64,000 nucleotides of DNA. Origin: Streptomyces abikoensis. GTDB lineage: Bacteria > Actinomycetota > Actinomycetes > Streptomycetales > Streptomycetaceae. Position 1 is the stretch's first letter; each line of letters opens with the position of its first letter. The stretch is from positions 62,001-126,000 of the forward strand of contig NZ_BMRT01000006.1 of assembly GCF_014648775.1 (NCBI RefSeq). The letters are read 5' to 3'. Shown one piece after another: positions 1 through 6,898 of the stretch. Below the pieces are notes generated by a model that was given only the letters and a program-made list of their open reading frames with translations, was not told where the DNA came from and did not search any database. The translations under genes were made by a program, and so were the position numbers.

Positions 1-2
1 TG

Positions 3-950
3 GACGGCATCTTCGGCGGCAGCCCCAAGACGTACGTCCGCGACCTCCAGTGGAAGGCGTTCCTGCCCGCCGTGATGACGATGGACGGCTGGGCGCCGAG
101 CGACAAACAGCCCTGGCGGTACGGCGATCCGTACACCACCATCAACCGCAAATACCTGAAACTGAAGGAATCCCTGCTTCCGTACATGTACTCCTACGCG
201 GCGGAGGCGACCCGCACGGGCGTCGGCCCGGTGCGCCCGCTGGCGCTGGAATACCCGGACGACCCGAAGGCGGCGTCCGACGCGGCGAAATACGAATTCC
301 TGACGGGGGAGTACTTCCTGGTGGCTCCCGTCCATGAGGACGCGGACGTCCGGAACGGCATCTACCTCCCCAAGGGAAAGTGGACCGACTACTGGACGGG
401 CCGCGTCTACGAGGGCCCGACGACCATCGACGGCTACCGCGCCCCACTGGACACCCTCCCCCTTTTCGTGAAGGCGGGCGCGAACATCCCGATGTGGCCC
501 GGCATTCGTTCGCACGAGGACCGGGCAGCGGATTCCCCCGTGGCCTGGGACGTCTACCCGCAGGGCACGTCCTCCTTCACGCTCTACGAGGACGACGGCG
601 TGACCCGGGCCCACCGCGAGGGCGCGTACGCGGAACAGAAACTGACGGTCCGGGAGGAGGGTGACATCACCCTGTCCCTGGACGCGTCGCGGGGGGATTT
701 CCGCGGCAAACAGACGTCCCGCCCGTACGACTTCACGATCCACACGGGCACGGCGCCGCGTGCCGCTTCGCTGGACGGCCGCGAGCTGCCGCGCCTGGAG
801 TCGCAGGCGGCCTTCGAGGCGGCGGAGACGGGCTGGTGGTACGACGCCGGCGACCGGGGCGGCGTGGCACGGGTGAAGACGGGGACACGACCGACGGATC
901 GTTCCTTGACGGTGACGCTTCAGACGGAGTCGCCCGGCGCCAGGCGATAG
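3..950 (+). CDS. Glycoside hydrolase family 31 alpha-glycosidase, C-terminal part
   Basis: The gene is cut by the window start; about 315 codons are visible in the frame starting at base 3. Family 31 enzymes hydrolyse alpha-glucosidic or alpha-xylosidic bonds. The visible part holds the end of the catalytic barrel and the distal beta domains: a segment around FLPAVMTMDGW, then LLPYMYSYAAEATRTG, then RPLALEYPDD, FLVAPV, and LPKGKWTDYWTGRVYEG followed by PLFVKAGANIPMWP. All of these are family signatures in the usual order. The catalytic nucleophile (normally in a WxDMNE context) lies upstream of the window, so activity and substrate cannot be judged. It reads towards a TetR operon with about 120 bases between. 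No terminator is obvious after the stop. Confidence 0.9.
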   Translation, partial: DGIFGGSPKTYVRDLQWKAFLPAVMTMDGWAPSDKQPWRYGDPYTTINRKYLKLKESLLPYMYSYAAEATRTGVGPVRPLALEYPDDPKAASDAAKYEFLTGEYFLVAPVHEDADVRNGIYLPKGKWTDYWTGRVYEGPTTIDGYRAPLDTLPLFVKAGANIPMWPGIRSHEDRAADSPVAWDVYPQGTSSFTLYEDDGVTRAHREGAYAEQKLTVREEGDITLSLDASRGDFRGKQTSRPYDFTIHTGTAPRAASLDGRELPRLESQAAFEAAETGWWYDAGDRGGVARVKTGTRPTDRSLTVTLQTESPGARR

Positions 951-1072
951 CGCCGCCGCGCGATGGCGCGAGTCCTCCTGGTCTTCCGCCATCGATTCCC
1001 GCCCTGCCGCGCGGCGGTCGATCGAGATTCCGCGTGGCTCGGCGGGCCGACTGAAGAATGTGCGAGCCAACT

Positions 1073-1119
1073 CTTGCTCGGCTGAGCAAGCGCGCGCTAC
1101 GTTTTGCTCATGCGAGCAA
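1073..1119 (+). promoter_or_regulatory. Two identical TetR-type operators on a leaderless promoter
   Basis: Two inverted repeats share the core TTGCTC-N4-GAGCAA. The first is at 1073-1090 (arms CTTGCTC/GAGCAAG, spacer GGCT). The second is at 1104-1119 (spacer ATGC). Their centres are exactly 30 bp apart, about three helical turns. TTGCTC at 1074-1079 can serve as a -35 and TACGTT at 1098-1103 as a -10 (18-bp spacer), which puts transcription start at about 1110, the A of the tetR ATG. The left operator covers the -35 and the right one covers the start codon. This arrangement fits autorepression by the downstream TetR protein. Promoter assignment is inference; the repeats are seen directly. 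Confidence 0.75.
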
Positions 1120-1766
1120 GAAGTGGTGCGGGCAAGCAGGACGGTGAGGGCTCGGCCCGGACGTTCACCGAGGCGGCCCGGCGGGCCCAGATCGTGGGGG
1201 CCGCCATCGAGGTCATCGCCGAAGTGGGGTACGCCAAGACGACGTTCACCCGGATCGCCAAGCAGGCGGGGCTGAGCAGCACGGGGATGATCTCGTACCA
1301 CTTCGCCGGCAAGGACGACCTCATGCGGGAGGTCGTGGCCGAGGTGTTCCGGGTGGCGGACGGGTACATGGTCCCGAGGATCGAGGCGCAGACGACGGCC
1401 TCCGGGCGGCTCCGCGCCTTCATCGAGTCGAACATCGAGCTCCTCGGCGAGTTCCCGAGGCATCTGCCCGCCGTGGTCGAGGTGCTGGGGAACATCCGCA
1501 GCGACGACTCCTCGATGCGGGAGTTCTGCGCCGCGATGGACTCGCTCGTGGACACGCACACGCACTTGATCCGCGAGGCCCAGGAGGCCGGCGAATTCGG
1601 GGAGTTCGACCCGCGCGTGATGGCCCTCGCGATTCGCGGGGCCATCGACGGTGTGGTGACGCGCGCCGCCAAGGTCCCGGACTTCGACCCCGTCGCCTGC
1701 GGACGGGAGCTCGCCGATCTGTTCGATCGCGCCACCAGGAAAGACGCCGGGAAAGACAACAGGTAA
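1110..1766 (+). CDS. TetR family transcriptional regulator
   Basis: The protein has 218 residues. The N-terminal TetR helix-turn-helix spans roughly residues 20-65 (RRAQIVGAAIEVIAEVGY, then FTRIAKQAGLSSTGMISYHF, then GKDDLMREVV). A divergent helical ligand domain follows. The ATG at 1110 is chosen although no Shine-Dalgarno precedes it, because a -10 like hexamer ends 7 bases upstream and the transcript would start at the ATG. A TTG at 1104 in the same frame is an alternative. The gene is followed after 15 bases by a membrane protein and then by a flavin monooxygenase, so it probably represses its own three-gene operon through the paired operators overlapping its start. The ligand is unknown; the monooxygenase suggests an aromatic compound or antibiotic. 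Confidence 0.92.
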   Translation: MRARSGAGKQDGEGSARTFTEAARRAQIVGAAIEVIAEVGYAKTTFTRIAKQAGLSSTGMISYHFAGKDDLMREVVAEVFRVADGYMVPRIEAQTTASGRLRAFIESNIELLGEFPRHLPAVVEVLGNIRSDDSSMREFCAAMDSLVDTHTHLIREAQEAGEFGEFDPRVMALAIRGAIDGVVTRAAKVPDFDPVACGRELADLFDRATRKDAGKDNR

Positions 1767-1781
1767 GGAAAAACGGGGGGA

Positions 1782-2468
1782 ATGATGGGAACAGAAGCAG
1801 CAGCACAGACAGACCAGGAGACGGCCCCGGCGCGGACACAGGCGCAGAAGACCGCCGCCCTCCGCAAACTCCTCGTCCTCCAAATCGTCTTCGAGCTCGC
1901 CCTGCCGCTCGGCGGCTACTACGGGCTGCGCGCCGCCGGCGTGAGCCAGTGGGCGGCGCTGACGATCGGCAGCCTCCTGGCCCTGCCGTGGCTCGTCCAC
2001 GGGATGGTCAAGCGCCGCCGGGTCGAGGTCATGGCCGTCTTCACGCTGACGCTGATGGTCGTCGGGGCGCTGATGTCCATGGTGACCGGCGATCCGCGCA
2101 CGCTCCTCGTCCGGGACAGCTGGCTCGCCGCCCTCGCCGGGTTCTGGGTGCTCGGAACGCTCCTGACCCGGCGCCCGTTCATGATGACGATGGCCCAGGC
2201 GATCGTCGTGGCGAAGATCGGCGAGACCGGCTGGCGCGAGTGGGAGGCACGCTGGGAGACGGAGGCCCCGTTCCGCCGGGCCATCCGGGTGATCACCGCC
2301 GTGTGGGGCACCGTGCTCACCCTGGACGCGGGCGTCCGCGTCGTCCTCGCCTGCACCGCGCCCGTCGATCTGGTGCCGACCCTGAGCACCGTCCAGTGGC
2401 TGGTGGTCCTCGCCGGGCTGCTCGTCTTCCACAACCGGTACATCACCCGCCACGGGCTGAAGGTCTAG
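1782..2468 (+). CDS. Polytopic membrane protein, VC0807-like
   Basis: A protein of 228 residues with about five or six hydrophobic segments (LLVLQIVFELALPLGGYYGL, ALTIGSLLALPWLVHGM, VEVMAVFTLTLMVVGALMSM, SWLAALAGFWVLGTLL, WLVVLAGLLVF). It resembles the VC0807-type integral membrane family often found beside TetR regulators. That family has no firm biochemical role, and none is assigned here. A GGGGGGA Shine-Dalgarno precedes two consecutive ATG codons at 1782 and 1785; either may be used. It sits between tetR and the monooxygenase, 9 bases before the latter, so the three are probably cotranscribed. A role in moving or sensing the monooxygenase substrate is possible, but this rests on context only. 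Confidence 0.8.
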   Translation: MMGTEAAAQTDQETAPARTQAQKTAALRKLLVLQIVFELALPLGGYYGLRAAGVSQWAALTIGSLLALPWLVHGMVKRRRVEVMAVFTLTLMVVGALMSMVTGDPRTLLVRDSWLAALAGFWVLGTLLTRRPFMMTMAQAIVVAKIGETGWREWEARWETEAPFRRAIRVITAVWGTVLTLDAGVRVVLACTAPVDLVPTLSTVQWLVVLAGLLVFHNRYITRHGLKV

Positions 2469-2477
2469 GGGGAACAC

Positions 2478-3899
2478 ATGGATACGGACGTCATCGTCGT
2501 CGGGGCCGGGCCCACCGGTCTTACCGTCGCCAACGAACTGGGCCTCGCCGGCGTCCGCGCCGTCGTCCTGGAACGGCTGCCCGAGCGCACCGGCCAGTCC
2601 AAGGCACTCAACCTCCAGCCCCGCACCGCCGAGATGCTGGACATGCGCGGCTGGCTCGACCCCGTCCTCGACCGGGCCGTCACCACCCTCCCCGGCGGCC
2701 ACTTCGCCGGCATGCCGCTGGACTACACGGCGCTCGACACCGCCTACCCGTACCAGGTCGGCATTCCGCAGGCCCGGGTCGAGGAGTTCCTGGAGGCGCA
2801 CCTCGCCACGTACGGCATCCCCGTGCTGCGCGGCCACGAGCTCACCGGGCTCGTCCAGGACGCCGACGGCGTCACCGCGACCGTCACCGGGCCGGACGGG
2901 ACCCGGCGGCGGCTGCGCGCCGCCTACCTCGTCGGCGCGGACGGCGGCCGCAGCCGGGTCCGCAAGGAGCTCGGCGTGGGCTTCCCCGGCCGGGACGGCC
3001 GCTACTCCCTCGTCGTCGCCGACATCGTGCTCGCCGACGACAGCGCCCTGCCCACCGACTGGCGGCTGCCGAACCCCGACGAGGACGACGGCGACGTGTT
3101 CCTGATCCCGCTCGGCGACGGCGTCCACCGCTTCCTCTTCGCGGGCCCCGAGCAGCAGAAGCACGACAAGGACGACCCCGTCACCGACGACGAGGTCCGG
3201 GCGGCGCTGGCGACCGCCAAGCGCTTCCGGCCGCGACTCCTGGAGGTCCGCTGGGCGTCACGGTTCACCGACGCGGCCCGGCAGGCCGAGCACTACGTCA
3301 CCGGCCGGGTCGCGCTCGCCGGCGACGCCGCGCACGTCCACCTCCCGGCGGGCGGCCAGGGCATGAACCTGGGTGTGCAGGACGCCTTCAACCTCGGCTG
3401 GAAGCTCGCCGCCGCCGTCCGGGGGCGGGGCCGGACGCCCGAAGGGCTCCTGGACACCTACCACTCCGAACGGCACCCCGTCGGCGCGGACGTCCTGGCC
3501 AACACCCGCGCCCAGGGCGTCATGATGTGGCCGGACGACGACGTGCGCGCCCTGCGCGGCATCCTCGGCGGCGTCCTGGCGATGCCCGAGGCGAACCGGC
3601 GGATCGCCGGCATGATCTCCGGCATCGACATCCGCTACGACATGCCGGGCGCCCCCGGCCACCCGCTGCTGGGCGCACGGCTGCCCGTCCGCCTCACAGC
3701 GGGACGAGGCGCCCTGCTCGGTCCCGGCGGCGGGGCGGCGCGGGAGTGGGCCGGGCGCGTCGAGGTGGGGCCCGCGCCCGAGGGCGTCGCCGGGACGGTG
3801 CTGGTCCGGCCCGACGGGTACGTGTGCTGGGCCGGGCCGGCGGGCGACGACGCGTCGCTCCGCGCGGCGCTGGAGCGGTGGTTCGGGCCGGGGGACTGA
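2478..3899 (+). CDS. FAD-dependent aromatic monooxygenase, rifampicin-monooxygenase-like
   Basis: The 473-residue protein belongs to the group A flavoprotein hydroxylases, which use NAD(P)H and O2 to hydroxylate aromatic or polyketide substrates. The dinucleotide-binding GAGPTG lies at residues 9-14. The middle motif LVGADGGRSRVRKELG and the second FAD motif ALAGDAAHVHLPAGGQGMN with DAFNLGWKLAA are all present. The order, the total length and the segment LLDTYHSERHPVGADVL followed by NTRAQ closely resemble rifampicin monooxygenase (Rox) of Streptomyces and the TetX group, as recalled from family knowledge. It is the last gene of the TetR operon. Original convergence with the downstream lipase was interrupted by the transposon that begins about 20 bases after the stop. 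Substrate is not determined by sequence alone. Confidence 0.88.
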   Translation: MDTDVIVVGAGPTGLTVANELGLAGVRAVVLERLPERTGQSKALNLQPRTAEMLDMRGWLDPVLDRAVTTLPGGHFAGMPLDYTALDTAYPYQVGIPQARVEEFLEAHLATYGIPVLRGHELTGLVQDADGVTATVTGPDGTRRRLRAAYLVGADGGRSRVRKELGVGFPGRDGRYSLVVADIVLADDSALPTDWRLPNPDEDDGDVFLIPLGDGVHRFLFAGPEQQKHDKDDPVTDDEVRAALATAKRFRPRLLEVRWASRFTDAARQAEHYVTGRVALAGDAAHVHLPAGGQGMNLGVQDAFNLGWKLAAAVRGRGRTPEGLLDTYHSERHPVGADVLANTRAQGVMMWPDDDVRALRGILGGVLAMPEANRRIAGMISGIDIRYDMPGAPGHPLLGARLPVRLTAGRGALLGPGGGAAREWAGRVEVGPAPEGVAGTVLVRPDGYVCWAGPAGDDASLRAALERWFGPGD

Positions 3900-3930
3900 G
3901 CCCCTACTTCAGCCGGATCTAGCGAGGAAG

Positions 3931-3950
3931 CCCGGGCGTTTACGCCCGGG
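3931..3950 (+). repeat. Left-end hairpin of the IS605-type element
   Basis: Perfect 8-bp palindromic arms CCCGGGCG/CGCCCGGG enclose a TTTA loop. This is the kind of imperfect or perfect subterminal hairpin bound by Y1 transposases. The right end carries the matching structure with the same loop. Confidence 0.8.
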
Positions 3951-4014
3951 AGGAATCGTTTCTCTGGATTGCTCTGACCTGCACGGTTGCATGGATCTGC
4001 ACTGTTGACCTCAG

Positions 4015-4439
4015 TCGGTTGTTTCTGGTTCTCGATGTACTCCTTCACAGCGGCGGGCGGTGCGCCGTCGCCGGACGCGGCGAAGTAGGAGGGGGACCAG
4101 AAGTGTTCGCCCCACACGTACTTACGTCGGGGAACTCCTGGCGGAGGCGGCGGGCTGAGACGTCTTCGAGTGAGCCGACCAGCCGGGACAGGGCGACCTT
4201 CGGCGGGTAGTGCACCAGCAGGTGCACGTGATCGCGTTATCGCGTTCGCCGTTGAACTCGACCAGCTCAGCCTCGAAGTCGGCACAGACGGCGCGCATGA
4301 CCTCTTCGCAGCGCCGCAGGATCTCATCCGTGAACGGGCCGCGCCGGTACTTCGGCGTGAAGACCAAGTGCGCGTGCAGGGTGCGGACGACCGTCCTTCC
4401 CCTGCGGATATCGGGGTTTGGCTCCCATCGTGGTGACAT
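4015..4439 (-). pseudogene. tnpA: tnpA, IS200-type HUH (Y1) transposase, frameshifted
   Basis: Three fragments in different frames reconstruct one Y1 transposase on the minus strand. They are: start MSPRWEPNP at 4439 and HLVFTPKYRRGPFTDEIL up to VEFNGERD; then the HUH segment HVHLLVHYPPKVALSRLVG to RRLRQEFPDV; then KYVWGEHFWSPSYFAAS with the catalytic-tyrosine region AAVKEYIENQ near 4025-4039. The first break is an exact 8-bp tandem duplication of ATCGCGTT at 4231-4246. The second, near 4125-4130, needs one missing base. After YIENQ there is no early stop, so the 3' end is also degenerate. The HUH histidines and the tyrosine survive, but no full product can be made without two frameshifts, so the element cannot move by itself. 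Confidence 0.85.
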
Positions 4440-4458
4440 AGATCCTACGATCGTGGGT

Positions 4459-5619
4459 GTGAAGGTCGTGACGCAGGTGAAGCTGCTGCCGGAGGCCGAC
4501 CAGGCCGCCGCGCTGCGCTCCACTCTGCGCACGGTCAACGAGGCCGCGTGCTGGGTGTCCGGTGTGGCGTTCGAGCGCGGTGTCCCGCGAGAGTACGAGC
4601 TGCGCAAGCACACCTACGACGAGCTGAAAGCCCGTGGTCTGGGGGCGCAGGCCGCCCAGCATGTCATCAAGAAGACGCGTGACGCCTACACCACGTTGAA
4701 GGCGAACATCCGTGCCGGGAACCTCGGTAAACCCGGTTCCAGGCGGCGTGTCAAGGCGGAGTCCAAGCCGCTCGCGTTCCGGTCCGAGGCGGCGCAGCCG
4801 TATGACGACCGGTGCCTGTCGTGGCAGATGGATCAACAGACCGTTTCGATCTGGACCGTGGCCGGACGGATCAAGGGCGTGCGGTTCGCGTGCTCGCCAG
4901 ACGCGCTGAAGATGCTCCGCGAGCACCGCAAGGGCGAGTCCGACCTGATCGAGCGGGACGGCGCGTTCTACCTGATCGCCACCTGCGACGTGCCGGAGAA
5001 GCCTCTCAACGACGACCCGGTCGGGTTCGTCGGAGTGGACCTCGGCATCGTCAACATCGCCACCACCTCGACCGGCTACCGGGCCGCCGGACGTGGCCTG
5101 AACCGGCACCGCAAGCGTCAGATCAACCTGCGGCGCAAGTTGCAGGCCAAGGGCACCAAGGCAGCCAAGCGCCTCCTCAAGAAGCGCTCCCGTAAGGAAG
5201 CGCGGCACGTCAAGAACGTCAACCACATCGTCGCCAAGACCATCGTCACCACCGCTGAACGCACCGACGCGGGCATAGCCCTGGAAGACCTCACGGGCAT
5301 CCGCCACCGGGTACGGCTCCGTAAGGACCAGCGGACCTCTCTGCACTCGTGGAGCTTCCACCAGCTCGCCGCCTTCGTGGAATACAAGGCGAAGCGGGCC
5401 GGGGTGCCGCTGGTATACGTCGATCCGGCGTACACCAGCCGGCAATGCTCCCAGTGCGGTCACATCGACCGGAAAAATCGAGTCGATCAAGCAACGTTCG
5501 CCTGCCGGTCCTGCGGGACCCTCATGCACGCGGACGACAACGCGTCCCACAACCTCGCCCGCAAGGGCGAGACTGTGTGGACTGCGGGGCGTGAGTCACG
5601 CGTCCCTGCCACCCCATAA
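4459..5619 (+). CDS. tnpB: TnpB RNA-guided nuclease, IS605-type
   Basis: From the GTG at 4459 (GTG at 4453 or 4468 also possible) the protein has 386 residues. The split RuvC nuclease is complete: Asp194 in VGVDLGIVN, Glu276 in IALEDLTGI, and Asp359 in HADDNASHN. The zinc ribbon CSQCGH ... CRSCG sits between the last two motifs, and the basic helical segment KRQINLRRKLQ lies after the first. TnpB proteins cut DNA guided by an omega-RNA made from the element's right end, next to a short target-adjacent motif that equals the insertion site. No frameshift or stop is seen, in contrast to tnpA. The gene starts within about 20 bases of the divergent tnpA start. Expression would depend on host or element promoters not identified here. 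Confidence 0.88.
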   Translation: MKVVTQVKLLPEADQAAALRSTLRTVNEAACWVSGVAFERGVPREYELRKHTYDELKARGLGAQAAQHVIKKTRDAYTTLKANIRAGNLGKPGSRRRVKAESKPLAFRSEAAQPYDDRCLSWQMDQQTVSIWTVAGRIKGVRFACSPDALKMLREHRKGESDLIERDGAFYLIATCDVPEKPLNDDPVGFVGVDLGIVNIATTSTGYRAAGRGLNRHRKRQINLRRKLQAKGTKAAKRLLKKRSRKEARHVKNVNHIVAKTIVTTAERTDAGIALEDLTGIRHRVRLRKDQRTSLHSWSFHQLAAFVEYKAKRAGVPLVYVDPAYTSRQCSQCGHIDRKNRVDQATFACRSCGTLMHADDNASHNLARKGETVWTAGRESRVPATP

Positions 5620-5697
5620 GGGGTGTCTGGACGGAGGAGGCCACGCGGCAGCCAGCTGCGCCCTACCTCCAAGCCCGGTCCTTTAGGGCCGGGTCAA
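5560..5697 (+). ncRNA. Predicted omega-RNA scaffold at the element right end
   Basis: In IS605-type elements the guide RNA is made from the 3' end of tnpB plus the right end, and the guide is the flanking DNA. Here the right end carries a hairpin at 5674-5693 followed by TCAA. The guide would therefore start at about 5698 with GTTGACGAACGCCACC, which is the 3' part of the lipase gene. The 5' boundary is not visible from sequence. The presence of a scaffold is inferred from family knowledge and the intact TnpB. Confidence 0.4.
5674..5693 (+). repeat. Right-end hairpin of the IS605-type element
   Basis: Arms CCCGGTCC and GGGCCGGG with one T-G wobble enclose a TTTA loop, as at the left end. The hairpin is followed by TCAA and then by lipase sequence. 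Read on the minus strand, the loop supplies the TAA that now stops the lipase gene. Confidence 0.75.
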
Positions 5698-6828
5698 GTT
5701 GACGAACGCCACCTCCGGGTACGCCGCCGACGGCCGGTCCAGCAGGCGGCTCGGCACGCCGCGCAGGTGCCGGTCGAAGAACGCGCTCACGTACGCCCGC
5801 GTGAGCGCCGTCGCCCGGTCGGCCTTCAGCGTGCCGAAGGCCCCGGGCACGTTCTTCGGATCGACGGTCGACGGCAGGCCGAAGCGCTCCACCAGCCACG
5901 GGCCGTCGGTGAAGGTGAGGTGGCCGCCCTCGGCGACGTCGAGCCAGCGCTTCCAGCCGGTCAGGTGCCGCCAGGTCTTCTCCCAGTCGGGCCGGTTCAC
6001 CTTGTCGCCGACCCGTTGGGCGCCCAGGAGCAGGACCGGGCGGTTCAGGTCCGTGGACGGCTCGGTGAAGAAGTTGCCGTCCATGTTCACCGCGGCCTTC
6101 ACCCGCCGGTCGGTGCGTGCGGCCTCCACGGCGCTCGCCCCGCCGATCGAGTGCCCGGCCACGCCGATGCGGTCGCGGTCGACGCGCAGACCGCTGCCGG
6201 GGGCCGTCAGCCGGTCGAGGACGAAGGAGATGTCCTTGGCGCGGTTGGGGATGATGGAGCCCGCGTCGGGCTTCGCGCACAGCAGGCAGTCCTCCATGCG
6301 GCCGCCGGGGAACTCCACCGGGGCCTCATAGGTGTGGTCGACCGCGGCCACGGCGTACCCGCGCGAGGCCAGGTCCTCGCCCAGTGCGGTGAGCGTGAGG
6401 CGGCTCATCCCGAAGCCGGGGGAGAGGACGACGAGCGGTCGCGCCTTCGGGGCGACCGGCGCGTTGAGGGTCGCGTGGGTCCGCACGCCGGCGGCGTCCT
6501 CGCTCCCGAGGAACTTCTTCGCCAACTCCTTCGACGCATAGGGAGCCTTGGGCCCGGCGGAGGGGAGCGCCGGGTACCACAGCGTCACCATGAGCTCGCG
6601 GTGGCCCGCGCTCGGCTTCCACGGGTCGGGGCGCGAGGTGTCGACCAGGTGCAGCGACTTCGTGCCGATCGGCGCCCGCGTCGCCGGCGCGGGCACCTCA
6701 GCGGGGGAGGCGGTGGCGGGGCGGGGCGCCGCGACGGCGGCGGACGGTATCTGAGGGGCGGCGAAGGCGGTCAGCAGCGCGGCCGCCAGGAGCGACCTGC
6801 GTGTAGTGATCATCGACATGATCGTCAC
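5683..6828 (-). CDS. Secreted alpha/beta-hydrolase (lipase, PAF-acetylhydrolase-like) with transposon-altered end
   Basis: The protein has 381 residues. An arginine-containing signal peptide (TTRRSLLAAALLTAFAAPQ, Ala-rich cleavage zone to about residue 35) indicates export, possibly by Tat. The hydrolase core shows LVVLSPGFGMSR (oxyanion region), the nucleophile elbow GHSIGG, MDGNFF and a late His in EGGHLTF. These fit the platelet-activating-factor acetylhydrolase / polyester hydrolase-like family. The last five codons (LTRP and the stop) lie inside the right end of the IS605-type element, so the native C-terminus has been replaced after ...EVAFVN. The catalytic core is intact and activity is probably kept. 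The start could be GTG 6828, ATG 6819 or ATG 6813; none has a strong Shine-Dalgarno. Confidence 0.85.
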   Translation of the reverse strand: MTIMSMITTRRSLLAAALLTAFAAPQIPSAAVAAPRPATASPAEVPAPATRAPIGTKSLHLVDTSRPDPWKPSAGHRELMVTLWYPALPSAGPKAPYASKELAKKFLGSEDAAGVRTHATLNAPVAPKARPLVVLSPGFGMSRLTLTALGEDLASRGYAVAAVDHTYEAPVEFPGGRMEDCLLCAKPDAGSIIPNRAKDISFVLDRLTAPGSGLRVDRDRIGVAGHSIGGASAVEAARTDRRVKAAVNMDGNFFTEPSTDLNRPVLLLGAQRVGDKVNRPDWEKTWRHLTGWKRWLDVAEGGHLTFTDGPWLVERFGLPSTVDPKNVPGAFGTLKADRATALTRAYVSAFFDRHLRGVPSRLLDRPSAAYPEVAFVNLTRP

Positions 6829-6898
6829 GCTAGGCCGCGCGGTCGCTCCCGGCGTCCTCCTCAGGGGCGAGAGGCTCCCCTGTAAGGGGGGTAACGCG

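Larger units (their letters stand above)
3919..5697 (+). mobile_element. IS200/IS605-type element with tnpA remnant and tnpB
   Basis: The element carries divergent tnpA (minus, broken) and tnpB (plus, intact), bounded by subterminal hairpins with identical TTTA loops. The left hairpin is at 3931-3950 (CCCGGGCG-TTTA-CGCCCGGG) and the right one at 5674-5693 (CCCGGTCC-TTTA-GGGCCGGG). The right end is placed after TCAA at 5694-5697. The left end at 3919 is inferred: joining 3918 to 5698 gives the lipase gene a plausible uninterrupted end (VNIRLK and a TAG at 3904-3906). No terminal inverted repeat and no target duplication are seen, as expected for single-strand HUH transposition. End positions are accurate to a few bases only. 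Confidence 0.8.

Noticed and set aside
4210..4458. N-terminal extension of tnpB that would start at 4210
   Set aside because: The extension overlaps the antisense tnpA remnant and lacks TnpB similarity. The family begins near VKVVTQVKLLPEADQ, which fits a GTG at 4459.
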